Assembly: GCA_022478985.1 (NCBI GenBank)
Contig: JAKSZP010002670.1
Coordinates: 1-64,000 of the forward strand
Source of the DNA: Massospora cicadina
Lineage: Eukaryota > Entomophthoromycota > Entomophthoromycetes > Entomophthorales > Entomophthoraceae
Direction of reading: 5' to 3'
Length of the DNA stretch: 64,000 nt
In this document: in pieces, positions 20,105-31,904 of the stretch
How the letters are laid out: each line of letters starts with the position of its first letter
Position numbering within the stretch: the stretch's first letter is position 1
Notes under the pieces: generated by a model
The model's input: only the letters and a program-made list of their open reading frames with translations
What the model was told of the DNA's origin: nothing
Database searches by the model: none
Translations under genes and position numbers: made by a program

Positions 20105-21980
20105 AATATTGAAATTAGTTCATAGACTTGATCTATAACCACACAGGTCAGTATTTTTATTATAAAATAAAGGAAAACTCTATGTAGACAGTATATATAC
20201 ATACAGAGGCTTTATAAATTCATCATTAAAAGATTTTTATTGCAGCTCAAACAAGCTAGTTGTAAGAAAAGACCCCTTTTACTTTCCATTCCCATCATAC
20301 TAAATACATGATATGGTACCAAGCAGTGCATATATATAAGGAAAATGCCAAAAAATCATTGGATTGTAATTTTGGGAAAACTGTTAATTGTCAAGGAGAC
20401 AGCAGAAAAAATTTAGATTGGCCTGCCAGTCAGGATGAAAAAGCCTCCAAAAAGAGAGCCAGAGTTCCAGAGGCATTGCTGCTCAAACGATCTTAGAATA
20501 TTCTGAGATAAGTAGCAATTGAGTGCCAATGGGCTGCAAATGAGAAAAGCAACATGGTGAAAAACCAAGCTTTTGTGGCCCCTGGGCAAATGGCTTGAGC
20601 GTAGAGAGTTGCAAGACTAAGGAAAATATGTAAAGATCTTGACACAATAATCTCAAGTGACTATGGTAAGGATCATTGGTAGATATATGGCTGAGCGACC
20701 CAGTTGATACATAAGCTGTGGGGCCACATTGCAGATGTCATGGGGGTTTGGCAAAGAAATGTCTTAATCTTAATTTAATAAATTCAAATGAGGGATGATT
20801 TTTATTGAATTTAAAATATGAGAATTGACCATAAATTTTCTCCAGTGTGTTTTGACTGCTTAAAAGACAAATGATTTGGGGAATAGCTTAGGAAAGTGTG
20901 GGATTGGGGCCCATGAGATTTGACCTAACTTGGCAAACTTTGAGCGAGGGAGGGAGAAAAATGAACTTATTTTGAACCAACTCTGAAAGAATTGGTGGCA
21001 GAATGAGTCACTGTCATTTTGTCCAAAGACACCTAAATTGTGGATTTATCACGGATTCAATGATTAGCTTGATGGATTCTCGCCCAACGGGCAATGGGAA
21101 CCTCCAAAGGCCACCCCATGTAGGGGCGGTCCCAAAAGGTCTAGAATGGGTTCAATGCGCCCAATCCACCCGCACCTAGTCATGCTGGCATCCGTTTGAC
21201 CAAGAGGGATTCATAATGAGGATTTTGATGCTTCTGGGGAGAGTTTCAAGCTGGCGGCAACTTTTACCAATGGCCTGATGCCATTTGCAAGTTTCCCCTA
21301 AGATTTGACATTAAATGCTTTTTTTCATTGAAGTACATGCCCCTTGGGCATTGTTCCAAATGATTTGGTGCTCTCATGCCTTGATGCCAAATGCTCGTTG
21401 CCCTCAACTTCATTTGAACCTTTCATCCCAGGCGAATGCTGACTCTCTAATAGCTTGACACAAATAACCTTAACTTTTAGTATCAATTCATTCAAACTTA
21501 ATACTAATTAGGTGGCGGGGTCCTTAAAGGGTAAGCTGTTACCCATCACTTGTCTACCACAAAGCTGAGGTCACCCTTAGTGATGAGAGGGGAAGCTGGC
21601 CTTCTCAGACCCTTTTTGATGGAAACAGGAGTGCCACACGTTCCAAGTTGTGAAAGCGCTCCACCAGACTTACATTAATGATTGTTTTTACATTGGTGGG
21701 ACAAAGAAGAAAAAAATAAAAGGGAAATTTGATATACAACGCCATAAAGTCTAGTAAATTAGTAGTAAGTAAAGCAGGGGATATGCTAATGGGGTGGTAA
21801 GCATTTGACCCTCAGTAGCTATTCAGCTACATATAAATACATGATTGCATGGGCAAGGTAATCCGCAAGAACTTAATTTGAAAAAACTTGACATCAGCAT
21901 CAAGGCAATATATCAAATAATACAACATATGACAGAACTAAGATTTAGAGTAAAAAAACCTTATTTAACATACAGTTTTA
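20105..21980 (-). mobile_element. Family D LTR sequence, split by a nested solo LTR
   Basis: 20120-20388 plus 21675-21960 together match 4200-4760 without a gap at the join, except that the 4-kb copy lacks 20389-21674. The 4-kb copy thus acts as an empty-site reference. The end towards higher coordinates was not resolved. Confidence 0.6.
20389..21674 (+). mobile_element. Family C solo LTR (TG...CA, TTAAT duplication)
   Basis: The 1286-bp unit starts TGTCAAGGAGACAGC and ends GACTTACA. It is flanked by perfect 5-bp duplications TTAAT (20384-20388 and 21675-21679). A homologous unit lies on the minus strand at 23965-25394. TG...CA ends with a 5-bp duplication define an LTR insertion, and absence of internal sequence makes it solo. 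Shared internal landmarks are CCACCCCATGTAGGGG and a block containing CTGTTACCCA. The orientation given assumes TGTCA is the LTR 5' end. Confidence 0.82.
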
Positions 21981-23959
21981 TTGTAGTAAAATAATGGAAT
22001 GTTAGGTCAGATAAAATTAAAACAGTTTAGTTATTGTCTTGTTGGCCGGGTGAAATTTCTCATTATATTGCTCTTCAGTTTGGTGAGTTGCTTAGTAATT
22101 ATGTGGGTAGCCACCTGAGTTGCATGGGTTATGGATGCTTTTCAACACGGGCTACTTAGGTAATAAGGTTTTGAGATACTGACTTAACCTCTGAGGATTG
22201 GTTATCTTCAAACTCAACAATTTTTCTTACGTCAAGCGCTATTCAGGACTTGAGGAGCTTAATCTGTTCTTCTTTATTATAACATTTAGTAGAAACATGT
22301 GTCACGTTTTACCAAAGGCTTCAGTATCTTTCTGTCAACGATCTTGATTAAGATTTTTAAGTAGTCCCTGATCTCTTTCATTAGACTTTACAATTTCTCA
22401 CTCTGAGAAGTAACATATCTTTCTAACCATTCTAGATAATTCAGGAATTAATATACCCACTTGATTATAAAGTTGAACAATATAGGAACAATTTGCTTCA
22501 ATGTGTTGGTATATGTCCCCTATAATTGTGTTGCTAAATTATATACCTGTTCATAGGTCACTACCAGAGTCCATTAAGTATTGATTCAATGATGAAGTCC
22601 CTCATTATCAATCATAGTAGGTGCACAATAGTTAAAGAGCTGGGTGTACAAACTGCATAATGTATTGTGATAGACGTGAGCTTGATTCATGTTTCTGGAA
22701 GATCACTAAAATTTATAACCTAATAAAAGTTTTGTCCATAACGGATTCTCTTATTTGAATGAATCTTTTTCTAGGGTTTATAATTCCTCTAATTAAGTCT
22801 CTGACAAGTTTATTGGAAATCCAGTTAGACATCAAGATTCTGGAATTTTAACTGGATTCTCTTGTACACCATAAAATGTTCCCAATTGTGAACCTACCAT
22901 TTGGGCATCATTATAACCATTCCATTATGCACTCATTAGGCCACACTTTCAATATAAATATCTTCCTTGGTGTGATCAATTTAATACAGGTATCATTCAG
23001 ACATGGCTGTGCCCCCTGATGCGAGTACCAGCTTGTAGGGCTCCTATTTTTGAGAGTCTCAATGGTGATGTTTTCAATAGGTCTGACATTCAATTATTGC
23101 TTCAAGTCTAAGACTTTTGCAAGTAGTCTATTTATTTTATGAGTACTCAAGTCTCGATTAATTACTAGCATTTAAGTATACATTCTATGGTAAGAGGCGA
23201 GGGACATAAATACTCAAAGTCACCAAAACAGAGATATAGATTTAAAGACAAAACTTTATTAAAAATTACTTTTGGTGTATCTATGTTACTAGAAACAAGA
23301 TTATCTAAAGATAAGGTAAGGGAACATTAAAATTAAGGGGAGGCTATCTGAATGGAATGCTCTTCATTGGGTAGTACATCCAGATTAATGAATGCCCTTT
23401 AAGCCTATTTTTAAGGCAGGAAATGTACTTTAGGGTACCCATTTGGATAAGGCTTGCTGTTAATTAGGTCTATCTCTAGTCAGAATCAAGACTAAACACT
23501 TTTAATAGTACAAATTTATCAACCGCTTAAAAGCCATCAAATTGAGAAACTGCCTCATATCTGATAAACCTTCAGTTAATCAGGATTCAACCATGGAATA
23601 TTATGGGCTCAAGTTTGGCCAGAAAAGTTCTTTATTATCAAATTAGCCTTACTAATTTTGGATTTATCTGTATATTAAAATATTGTGTTTTATTTAACCT
23701 CTTCCGTGGGCCTAAACATCAATTCTCTTGATTTTTTTACCTGATTCATTTTCTTCATATTGTGTCCAATACTATGATATTCAACACTTAGATTACTCAG
23801 GATGTACGGCGAAATTATTAATTGTAAGAAAGAGATTGTATTAACACTCAAGAACTTGTCCATATAAGAGATATCTGGAACATCTATTGCACCTTGTCAT
23901 AACCCTCATAAAAAAGAGAAAACACCCTATCCTGCTAAGTGGTCAATTGAGCTCAATGA
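21981..23959. other. AT-rich spacer, no gene recognised
   Basis: Frames are short. A 60-codon minus frame at 22911-23093 has no recognisable motif. The last part lies upstream of the reverse transcriptase at 25.43 kb, once the nested LTR is removed, and may be decayed gag/protease of that element. Confidence 0.3.
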
Positions 23960-23964
23960 GGAAG

Positions 23965-25394
23965 TGTAAGTCCAGGGGAACATCCTCTGTGCATGGATCG
24001 GGTGATCTTCCCATTTCCAAATAAAAAGGGTTCAAAGAGGGTGGTTGTACCCCTCGTCACCCAGGGTGACCTCGCCCACATGGTAGACGAGTGCTGGGTA
24101 ACAGCTCTCCCTCTTCAGATTCCTCCCCCAGTACCCACGCTCACCTCAGCCAAACTTGTCTGCTGGATTAAGGAAATCTGCGCTGAGATCACCGTATCAA
24201 AGTCAATTGGTCTGAAACTGATGGTAATTAAGCCCAACAATCGGAAAACCACATGTGAAAAAAGGGACAAGGTTAAATTATTAGCTGGAATCGCCAACAG
24301 TTTTAATTCATCCAGCAGTGTGATCACCAAATCTAACTCCCTCTCAAAATCATCGGGGATGATCCCCAATGTACAGATAGTATCATTGTAAATCATCAGC
24401 GACAGTTTAAAACCACTATTCAGCAAATCAGGAGTTGTGGTCAATGTAACTCTTTTAACCAAACAGATAGCCCAGCGACTGGGCATGAGCCAGTCAGGCA
24501 TCCCAACCCCATTTCCAACCAATTGGGACTTCCCCTACATGGGGTGGAACTGGGGAATTCCTGTTACTCATTGGGCCAGATTCTTTCACACCAACTGATA
24601 GAAATGCAATCAAGCCTCAGTTCAGGCGTTTGAGGTCAAACTGACAGTGACTTGGCCTACTGCCAGTCCTTCAATGTCAGTTCCCATTGAAATTATCTGC
24701 CCCTTTCCCCCAAAAAATTTGCCAGTTAGGTCAAACTTGAGGGACCCAATCCCTGCTTGTTCCCAAATCAATCAAACACTATTTAATCAGTTGCATTGCA
24801 CTTAGAAAATTGTTGGTCAATTCCTTCATTTTCCTTTCAATTAATTTCTGCTACAAAAACTATCAGTTTTTACTCTATTTATATCCTTCTAGCTGTAGTC
24901 CCAATGGCATTACCCTGGTGGCCTGTCAGTCCCTATACTGGATGGACTTTACCAGTTTTGATGATTACTATGACTCCCACTATCATCAACTGGATTAAGC
25001 GAGCCAGACACTTCTGGCAATTCAACCCCCTTATTTTGACTATCTGCCATCAATATACTGGGATCTTGTGGCCTTACATCCTCCATTTCCAAGCAAGGAT
25101 CTGCCCCCTTGTCTCCTTAGTTGTATTAAACCCACCTCTAGGAACCCTGTAGAAACTATCCCAGTAGTACAATCCCCTGCGGTGAGACCCCCAGTGTCTG
25201 GGTTTGTCTCCAGTTGGTTCGTTTTTGGGTTGCTATCCACAATTGCCCTACACTAATGAGTTATTGTTTCCCAATTCGCAGCTTCATACAACGTCATACA
25301 TGCGGCAATGCTTTGGCATTCTGGCTTGCTTTTTGGGTGCTCACGCATCCTAACTGGCAGGCCAGTCTAAACTTCTTTTGCTGTTTTCATGACA
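23965..25394 (-). mobile_element. Family C solo LTR, inverted copy
   Basis: On the minus strand the unit starts TGTCATGAAAACAGC and ends GGACTTACA, matching both ends of 20389-21674. It is flanked by GGAAG (23960-23964) and GAAAG (25395-25399), a 5-bp duplication with one mismatch. It is 1430 bp, longer than the first copy by internal indels. It lies just upstream of the F element reverse transcriptase, so it probably inserted into that element. Confidence 0.78.
24115..24522 (-). other. Open frame inside the C LTR, function unknown
   Basis: This 135-codon minus-strand frame lies within the solo LTR, in LTR sense. It contains a leucine-rich stretch (DFERELDLVITLLDELKLLA). I recognise no family. 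The other C copy has the corresponding DNA in broken form. It may be chance openness or the remains of a protein encoded within a long LTR. Confidence 0.25.
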
Positions 25395-25432
25395 GAAAGA
25401 GGCCAATATACTGGAAAAGAATAGAAATTTGA

Positions 25433-28010
25433 CCATGCCATAGACCTCATACATGAAACACAAATAAAACGTGGTCCTTCTTATAGCAACATCCTGAAGG
25501 TACATTGGGCGCTTTAGGAATACATAGCTTCTATGTTAAAGAATAAGTATAGTAAAGTTGTAAAAATCATGTTTTCGCCACTTATGTTTGTATTAAAAAG
25601 TATGGAGAACTCTGACTAAGTGTAGAACATTAGAAATTAAACATTTACTATAAAGAATTATAACTCATTTCTGAGTGCAAGAGCTTTAAAGATCAATTCA
25701 AGGATGCTACCGTTTTTTCAAAGTTAACCTCCTTGATGCCTTTGATCAAATTAGAACCAAAGAAGAGGATAAATGGAGGACCACCTAGTGCTAAAAAAAA
25801 GAGGATAAATGTATACTTCATCTAAGACACATAAAGAATTGTTTTATATCTAGTGATGCCCTTTGGTATTTATAGATCTCAAAATTTTTCAAGCTCTAAT
25901 CCATTCAGTTATACTTCTCCTGTTTAGATACAATCTATGTACCATATATGTATAATATACAGATGTCCGGTCAAAACTATGTGAAACACTATAATACCTA
26001 TAAGATATATAAAAAACAGAATTTAATCTATATGGTAAGTAATCAAAGTGCAAGCCTTTTTCAGGTGGATGTTAAGGTATAAGTTACTTAGTAGGAAAAG
26101 ATAGTTTTACCATATCTTCAGATAAAATTGATGCTATCACAAATGACCCAACACTTAGTAATCATGAGGAAGTTATAAGCCTTATTAGTTTAGCCACACT
26201 TTTTAAAGAATTACTCTAAAGAATGCCTTGTTGGAATTTCCTCTCCCTAAATTGACTTCATAAAAACAAATTTATGTAAGATAAGAATACAGACAAGGCC
26301 TTTAAAATTTTGAAAAGTCTTATAGAAGCCCCATCTATAATTATGACAGACCATAAGCAGCCATTTATCTTAGAAAGACACCTCAGACTTTACTATTGTA
26401 GGGGTGCATCAAAAAGGAATGGATAGTACAATTCACCCTTTAGGCTTACAATTTTTTAAAAAGCCACATCATAAAATCTTATTAACTAATGACAAGGAGA
26501 TACTAACCATCATTAATGCCCTGAGTCACTCAAAAACTTTATTTATGTCAAGTCTATTCATTGACTGTTAAGACTTACCATAAAACAGTTATATGCCTCT
26601 TTAAACCTCATCAACTAAAAACTTCAAACAAGTTAGGCATTAAAACTTTCATTTTTTTTGAAATAATCTACAAGTTTGGGAAAAACAACGTAATCCTAGA
26701 AGTCTTAAGTAGACGCCCAGATTTTATATCCAAAGAAAGTGAGATAAAGGAAAACAGTAGTAAGACATCTTTCACAAAGAAAATTTTAGTACTTATTTAA
26801 CTTATGTAGAACTAGTGAGCCAAAAGGATGAAGTTTGTGTTGATCAACACTGTAATTCTACAGCCTAGTAAACTATGTAAGAATTAAAGCAGAACTGGTA
26901 AGAAAGTTTAAAAACAATCATACCCTAAAGGATTCTTTGTTATTTTTCACAATCGTCTATATGTACCAAAGGATAGCATAAGATATGAAATTTTGGAAGA
27001 GTATCATGATTTAACTTTGGCTGGTCACCCAGGGACAAAAAGATTAAAAAATAATTGGACGTGTCCACATGTAGTACAAAGGAAAAATGAATTGAACAAT
27101 ATATTTAAGGCTGTTAAACTTGTGATAATACAAAACTCTGAAAATTTAAAACCTATAGGTCTCTTACCCCCTGATCATTGCAGATAAACCCTGGAAGCAT
27201 ATATCAGAGTATATTATTGTGTTATTGACCTTGTCTTCAGATATAATGATAACTGGTGATTGTTGATAGATTTAAAAAGTATGCAAAAGTTTTCTTATAT
27301 ACATTACCATATTTTAAAAATGTACTGTGAACTTATTATAAGAAATGTGTTTAAGCTTATGGATCCTTTTAAGAAATTGTATCAGATAGATGCGTTATTT
27401 TCTATCAAGGTTCTTGAAGCAAGTGTAGATAAACCTAAATATTAGGAGATTTTGATCTCATATTATCATCCTTAAAGTGATGGATAGTCTAAAAAGGTTA
27501 TATAAGATACTTGAACAATACTTGTAATGTTATGTGGAGGTGGACCAATAAAACTGGAAAGATTAATTATATATGTCTAGATTTTTCTACAATAATAAGG
27601 ATGATAGATCATTGGAATTTCTCACTTTAAGGCGAACTGTGGCTATAATCAAAAATGATGGGAATTAATATTAATAAGCTTTAAACCAAAATGAAATAAT
27701 ATGGGGTACCAGCCTATATAAGTTTCATTATCTATGTAGTACCAATCAGGTCAACTCTGTAGACACTTATATAGCTTTTACTGTTATAGATGAATAAAAA
27801 GGATTTCTCAAAAAACTGGAGACCTAATCTCTCTAATATCGCACAATATATGTTTTAAGGTTCCAAATAAAAAAAATTAGCCCACAAATGGATTGTACCT
27901 TATGATGCCTAATAAAATTAACCTTTGTTGTCAATCAACTCAAACTACCAGACTATCAGAAAGTTATGATGTATATTAAAAATCTCACCTTTGCAGAAAG
28001 ATGGAATTTC
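25433..28010 (+). pseudogene. Ty3-type pol remnant (family F): RT, RNase H, integrase
   Basis: Three-frame reading recovers the full pol order. The reverse transcriptase entry block is FDHAIDLIHETQIKRGPSYS (25.43 kb). Next come FTIKNY, INLLDAFDQIRTKEEDKW (25.7 kb, consensus DLRDAYNQIRIKEGDEWKT) and LVMPFGI (25.85 kb). The RNase H/linker follows at 26.29-26.8 kb (PFILE, then FEIIYKFGKNNVILEVLSRRPDF). The integrase N-domain is EEYHDLTLAGHPGTKR (26.99 kb), followed by weak core remnants. Near 27.45 kb SYYHP.SDG matches the AYHPQTDGQ block, and at 27.88 kb LAHKWIVPYDA matches the LAPKWIGPF segment at the integrase C-terminus. Stops and shifts occur every few dozen codons, so this is an old copy. 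No LTRs were identified. Confidence 0.8.
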
Positions 28011-28539
28011 TTGATAATAAATTAGTCTACTAAGACTTTTAACCCAAAGAAGTTAATTAAAATTCTTTTATGAAATTCAAATAATGATTAGTAATTGAAA
28101 TTAAGAGGAAGGATCAAAAGCTTTTAAGTGGAAGGTTTACCTTGAAAAAGAAAACACTTGGTCTAACATCAAGAAAAAAATCTAATTCAAATAAGCAATA
28201 TCAGAATATAATAAGGCAAGAAAGGAACTAGAGTCTCACTGTAATAGCTTGACATTAAAGGGCATCATGTTAGGGCCAATCTAAAATATGTTATGAGAAA
28301 ATTTTATCAAAAGGCACTCGTCAAGCTCCCACAAATTTAGTTTTTGTTTCAGATAGCTTAAAGAACTTGTGTAATTTAATCCAAATTCTAAATTTAGTTT
28401 TTACTAGATAGATAGTACTAAAATTAAGATTCAATTATGACTTGACCACTTTTTAACATTCAAATTGTAAATTAAATCTAATGCAACTTTTATTACTCTT
28501 CTATATCAAGTTTCAATGTTGACATGTTTGACGCCTGCT

Positions 28540-29010
28540 TCCCCAAACAGGTGATAGTGTGACGCCTCCTATTGTTTTTAGCTTCTGCTGAAGTGCGTTC
28601 AGGCTGGCTTCGCTAGCGCCCAAATCTACTGGTCAATTTTGCCCCCACTTAAGACTAAGCCCACCACCTTGCATGCACCCACACATTGGTTTTTAGCCTT
28701 TGGTGCTCCCAATAGCACTATGCGCTTTGGCCTCAGGTTTGAGTATGAGAACCTCTCACCCTATGCGAGTGCAATAAATATTGAGATGGCTAAGCTGGTG
28801 TGCAAAACAACCAATTTTAAAGTTTTCCGCCCCAGCAAGGTATACTTTGACCTTAGATTTTCTATTAGAGGCCAACTCATGGTCATGGCGACAATGCCAC
28901 TCATTTATAAAGCACCCCCATACTCACAACTTGCACTTTGCTTCTGATAAATGCCACTCTTGTAGCTTAGTTTACCATCCTGCTCAAGCATCTCTCCCAT
29001 GAGAATGTTC
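28540..29010 (+). pseudogene. Family G (gag/ORF1-only) fragment
   Basis: The 102-codon frame at 28639-28947 contains HWFLAFGAPNSTMRFGLRF and FRPSKVYFDLRFS, followed by MATMPLIYK. The minus-strand copy near 39.95-40.15 kb has FRPFKGYFDLGFSCEA followed by MATAHLPLIYKN. The upstream GACGCCTGCTTCCCCAAA block also has a counterpart there. The fragment is truncated at the right by the family D LTR starting at 29074. Function is inferred only from other G copies, which carry a CCHC knuckle; a nucleic-acid-binding role is plausible. Confidence 0.6.
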
Positions 29011-29073
29011 TTGAAAAGCTCATAAAGGTTTAGCCACTTATGAAGCTGACCACATCATGCAGTTTGTGTTTTC

Positions 29074-29950
29074 TGTTGCAATTTTAAACTGCAACAGGGC
29101 AAGATTTGTACATGTATATTTGGCACAAAACATGTAAAACTTATGAATTCAGAATACTTCAAGAGTAAACTTAAAATTGGGTCAAAAATAATCTTTATTA
29201 GATAAATAATCCAAATCTGCTGCAGAATCATTTGGTATTTCCAAAGTTATAGACCCGGTGTATTAGAAACCAGAGTATTTAAAATAACCTCTCTAAACAG
29301 CTGTAGTCTTCTTGAGTACCTTCAAGCACTAGAGATCCAGCATAATGGATACCAGCGTTCCTTCAGATAGAGGTATATACCAGAGTTTCTTTGATGCGTT
29401 TGTCCCTATTCCAGTACCAGCCTTTCCAATTTATACCCTGGCCTCTAGTGAGTCAACTTCAATTCCAGCTCCCAAATCCATTAAAGTTCCTACTTATGGT
29501 TTGCTAATAGACTGTGGATAAATTCGTCAAAGCTTTACAGCCATCTATTCAACGTTGGGAACATCTTAATGAGGTCTGGTTAATATTAGGGGCAACTTGT
29601 AATTGTCTGTTCAATGTTGGGAACATGTTTTTAATTGACAGGTTTTCGAAAAATTTTGTATATTATTTTATTAATCTTTAACTGATGTAAATTAAACTAA
29701 TTTGGAAGCTGGGCATTTTTTATTGAGCAGAATGTGATTTAATCCGCTGTAAGTTAAAGTTGTATAGTAAATTAACAAACATCTAAACTTAGGCCTGAAA
29801 AAGTGCTAACAAAAATTGATGGTGGATCAATTGGAATCTATCTGCAAAGACACACAGATAATCAGGACAAAGGTAAATGTGAGCCTGAGGCATTAGGGGC
29901 ATTAAATCTGAAATCAATATTTTATGTTGATCAAAACCCAAAGTGCAACA
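29074..29950 (-). repeat. 3' LTR of the compact D element
   Basis: Aligned by eye with 31021-31900 along its length. Shared landmarks include ATAGACT..GGATAAA, CTGATGGTGGATCAA-type blocks and an A/T-rich centre. In plus-strand view it begins TGTTGCAATT..AAACTGCAACA, a short inverted repeat at the LTR end. Confidence 0.75.
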
Positions 29951-30210
29951 TTTCCCCCGCTTGACCAAAAATAGGTCTTGATAAATTTGCTAATCTGGCT
30001 ATAGGGCTATAGGTTGATGGGTTGGGTGTCTCAGCGCCCTGATAGTATTGCTTATTAGGTTTGCGTGTAATCTATTAGCAATGCTCCATTTGGCGTGATC
30101 ATAAGCGTTTATTCATCAGTTGAAGTCTCCTCTGTGTTTTCAATTAATCCCTTCCAGATGTTTTCAAACATGCTTATTATCCCAGATCAATGTTTATCAT
30201 ATTAGAGCAA

Positions 30211-30423
30211 TCACTCCCCTATGCTGGGCCAGAATAGAGGATTATGATTCTGGTTATTGCTCTTTCTACGTCTCATTTTATGGTTCAACACGTTAAAGCA
30301 AGCCTCAGGCTGTAGATTGACCAAAATTTGTGCAAGGTTCTTTAATCTTAGGAGAGTCTCTTTAAAAATTTTCCCTATTCTTAGGGGATCAGAATCGCCA
30401 TGGTAAAGCATCAAATCTCCCAA
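30211..30423 (-). pseudogene. Internal gag-like fragment of the compact D element
   Basis: A 70-codon minus-strand frame with LKNLAQILVNLQPEACFNVL and a basic Arg/Lys/Asn/His-rich end. The matching part of the 48-kb D copy carries related sequence. I recognise no domain; position between primer site and purine tract suggests the N-terminal part of gag. Confidence 0.4.
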
Positions 30424-31020
30424 AGTTAAAGTGGAGTAGTGATATCAATTTTCTATTATTTTACCCTTGATACTCGCTTTTTCCATTGTAAAGCTTGTGG
30501 GTTTATAATAAGAGGGTTTTCAGGCGATGAACACATTGTGCTCTTGCTGAGTAATCTTAAAATAGTGGGCTCATCATCCTCAGGTATTAATATACTAGTT
30601 GTGAGGTAAGTCTAGCAGCACGTCTTCTGGAGCTGCTCTGGCATCAGACAATAGATACTCTACTCTTCCAGGGATTTTTTATGCAAAGTGTAATCTTTGT
30701 TCCCCCTCCTCCATATAATCTATATATGAAAAACATTTGGAAATTTTATCATTTTCCAAGGAAATCACTTAATTTCTTTTCTGTAAAAGTATAGGAGGCG
30801 TCTATGTTCCCATGTACAACATTCCTCTCTTACTTGGATCCTCGCTTCTCTGATCACTGCACCACACTTTTTACCCATAGCCTCTATGGCGTCCTTGTAA
30901 GTCTGGGCTTGATTAGCCCCTCCTTGTACAAGCCCCTTGATCCTTCTAGAATATTGCTCAAGTTGTATTCTCCTAGGTTGGTGTTTACGTCAAAAGAACG
31001 CGCCTGTAGTTAGCACAAAA

Positions 31021-31900
31021 TGTTGCAATTCAAACTGCAACAGGAAAAGATACATAAAAATATATTCAGCACTCAAACAGATATAATTTCATGGAGACAC
31101 TATACCTCAAAAGCAATTTTAATTCCAGGTTATTTATAAACTTTTGTTAAATAAATTTCCAAATCTACTGTAGTCTTGTTGGGTACTTCCAGCGTTGGGG
31201 ATCAAGTGTTTTAAAAACTGCATCTTTAAAATAGACTCCTAAAACAGCCTTAGTCTCACAGGGTACTTTCAGCGTTGGAGATCTGGCATAAGGAACTAGC
31301 GTTCCTTCAAGCATAGGTAGATGTCAGAATTTGAGTTTCCACATTCATCCTTATACCAGTACCAAGCCTATTAATTTATACCCTGGAATCTAGTGAGTCG
31401 CTCACCATCCAGCCATTATAGCATCTTGCGTTTCCTACCTATGGTTTGCTAATAGACTTGGATAAACTCATATGGAACTTGACGCTCATTTGTCCAACGT
31501 CAGGCACATATTGGTGGTGGTTTGATCAACATTGGGGCATATTGGTAATTTTTTGTTTAAAGTCAGGCACATTTTTTTTAAATTTGATTGGAAAATTATT
31601 TGGGACAAATATGGAGGAATAATTTTAGTAATCTTCAATTGTTAGGAATAGAACTGTTCTTGGGAACTGGGCATTCAGTTGAAGAGTGGATAGTAATCCA
31701 CTGTAAGTTAGGATCGCAAAGTAAATTATAAAGGTTTAAATTTAAATGGAAAGTTTTTACAAAATATCTGATGGTGGATCAATGGAAATCAACCTGCCAA
31801 GGTACAAGGATAATTGAGACGAGGGTAAAGGTGAGGTCTATATGGCACTAGGGTATCATGGCTGAAGTCAGAATCCTATGGTTGGTTAAAACCTAAACCA
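31021..31900 (-). repeat. 5' LTR of the compact D element
   Basis: Partner of 29074-29950. In minus sense it ends CAACA at 31021, followed by the primer-site-like sequence. Confidence 0.75.
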
Positions 31901-31904
31901 AATT

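Larger units (their letters stand above)
29074..31900 (-). mobile_element. Compact family D LTR element, about 2.8 kb
   Basis: Two direct repeats of 877 and 880 bases (29074-29950 and 31021-31900) flank an internal region of about 1.07 kb. On the minus strand the element has TGTTG... starts and ...TTGCAACA ends. Next to the 5' LTR is a primer-site-like TTGTGCTAACTACAGGCG (31018-31001). Next to the 3' LTR is a purine run AAGCGGGGGAAA (29962-29951). The internal region is far too short for gag-pol, so the element is non-autonomous or internally deleted. The LTRs have diverged visibly and no target duplication remains, so it is old. Confidence 0.72.

Noticed and set aside
20308..20496. A 62-codon basic peptide gene
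   Set aside because: It spans the junction between D LTR sequence and the nested C LTR (20388/20389), so it is a chance frame.
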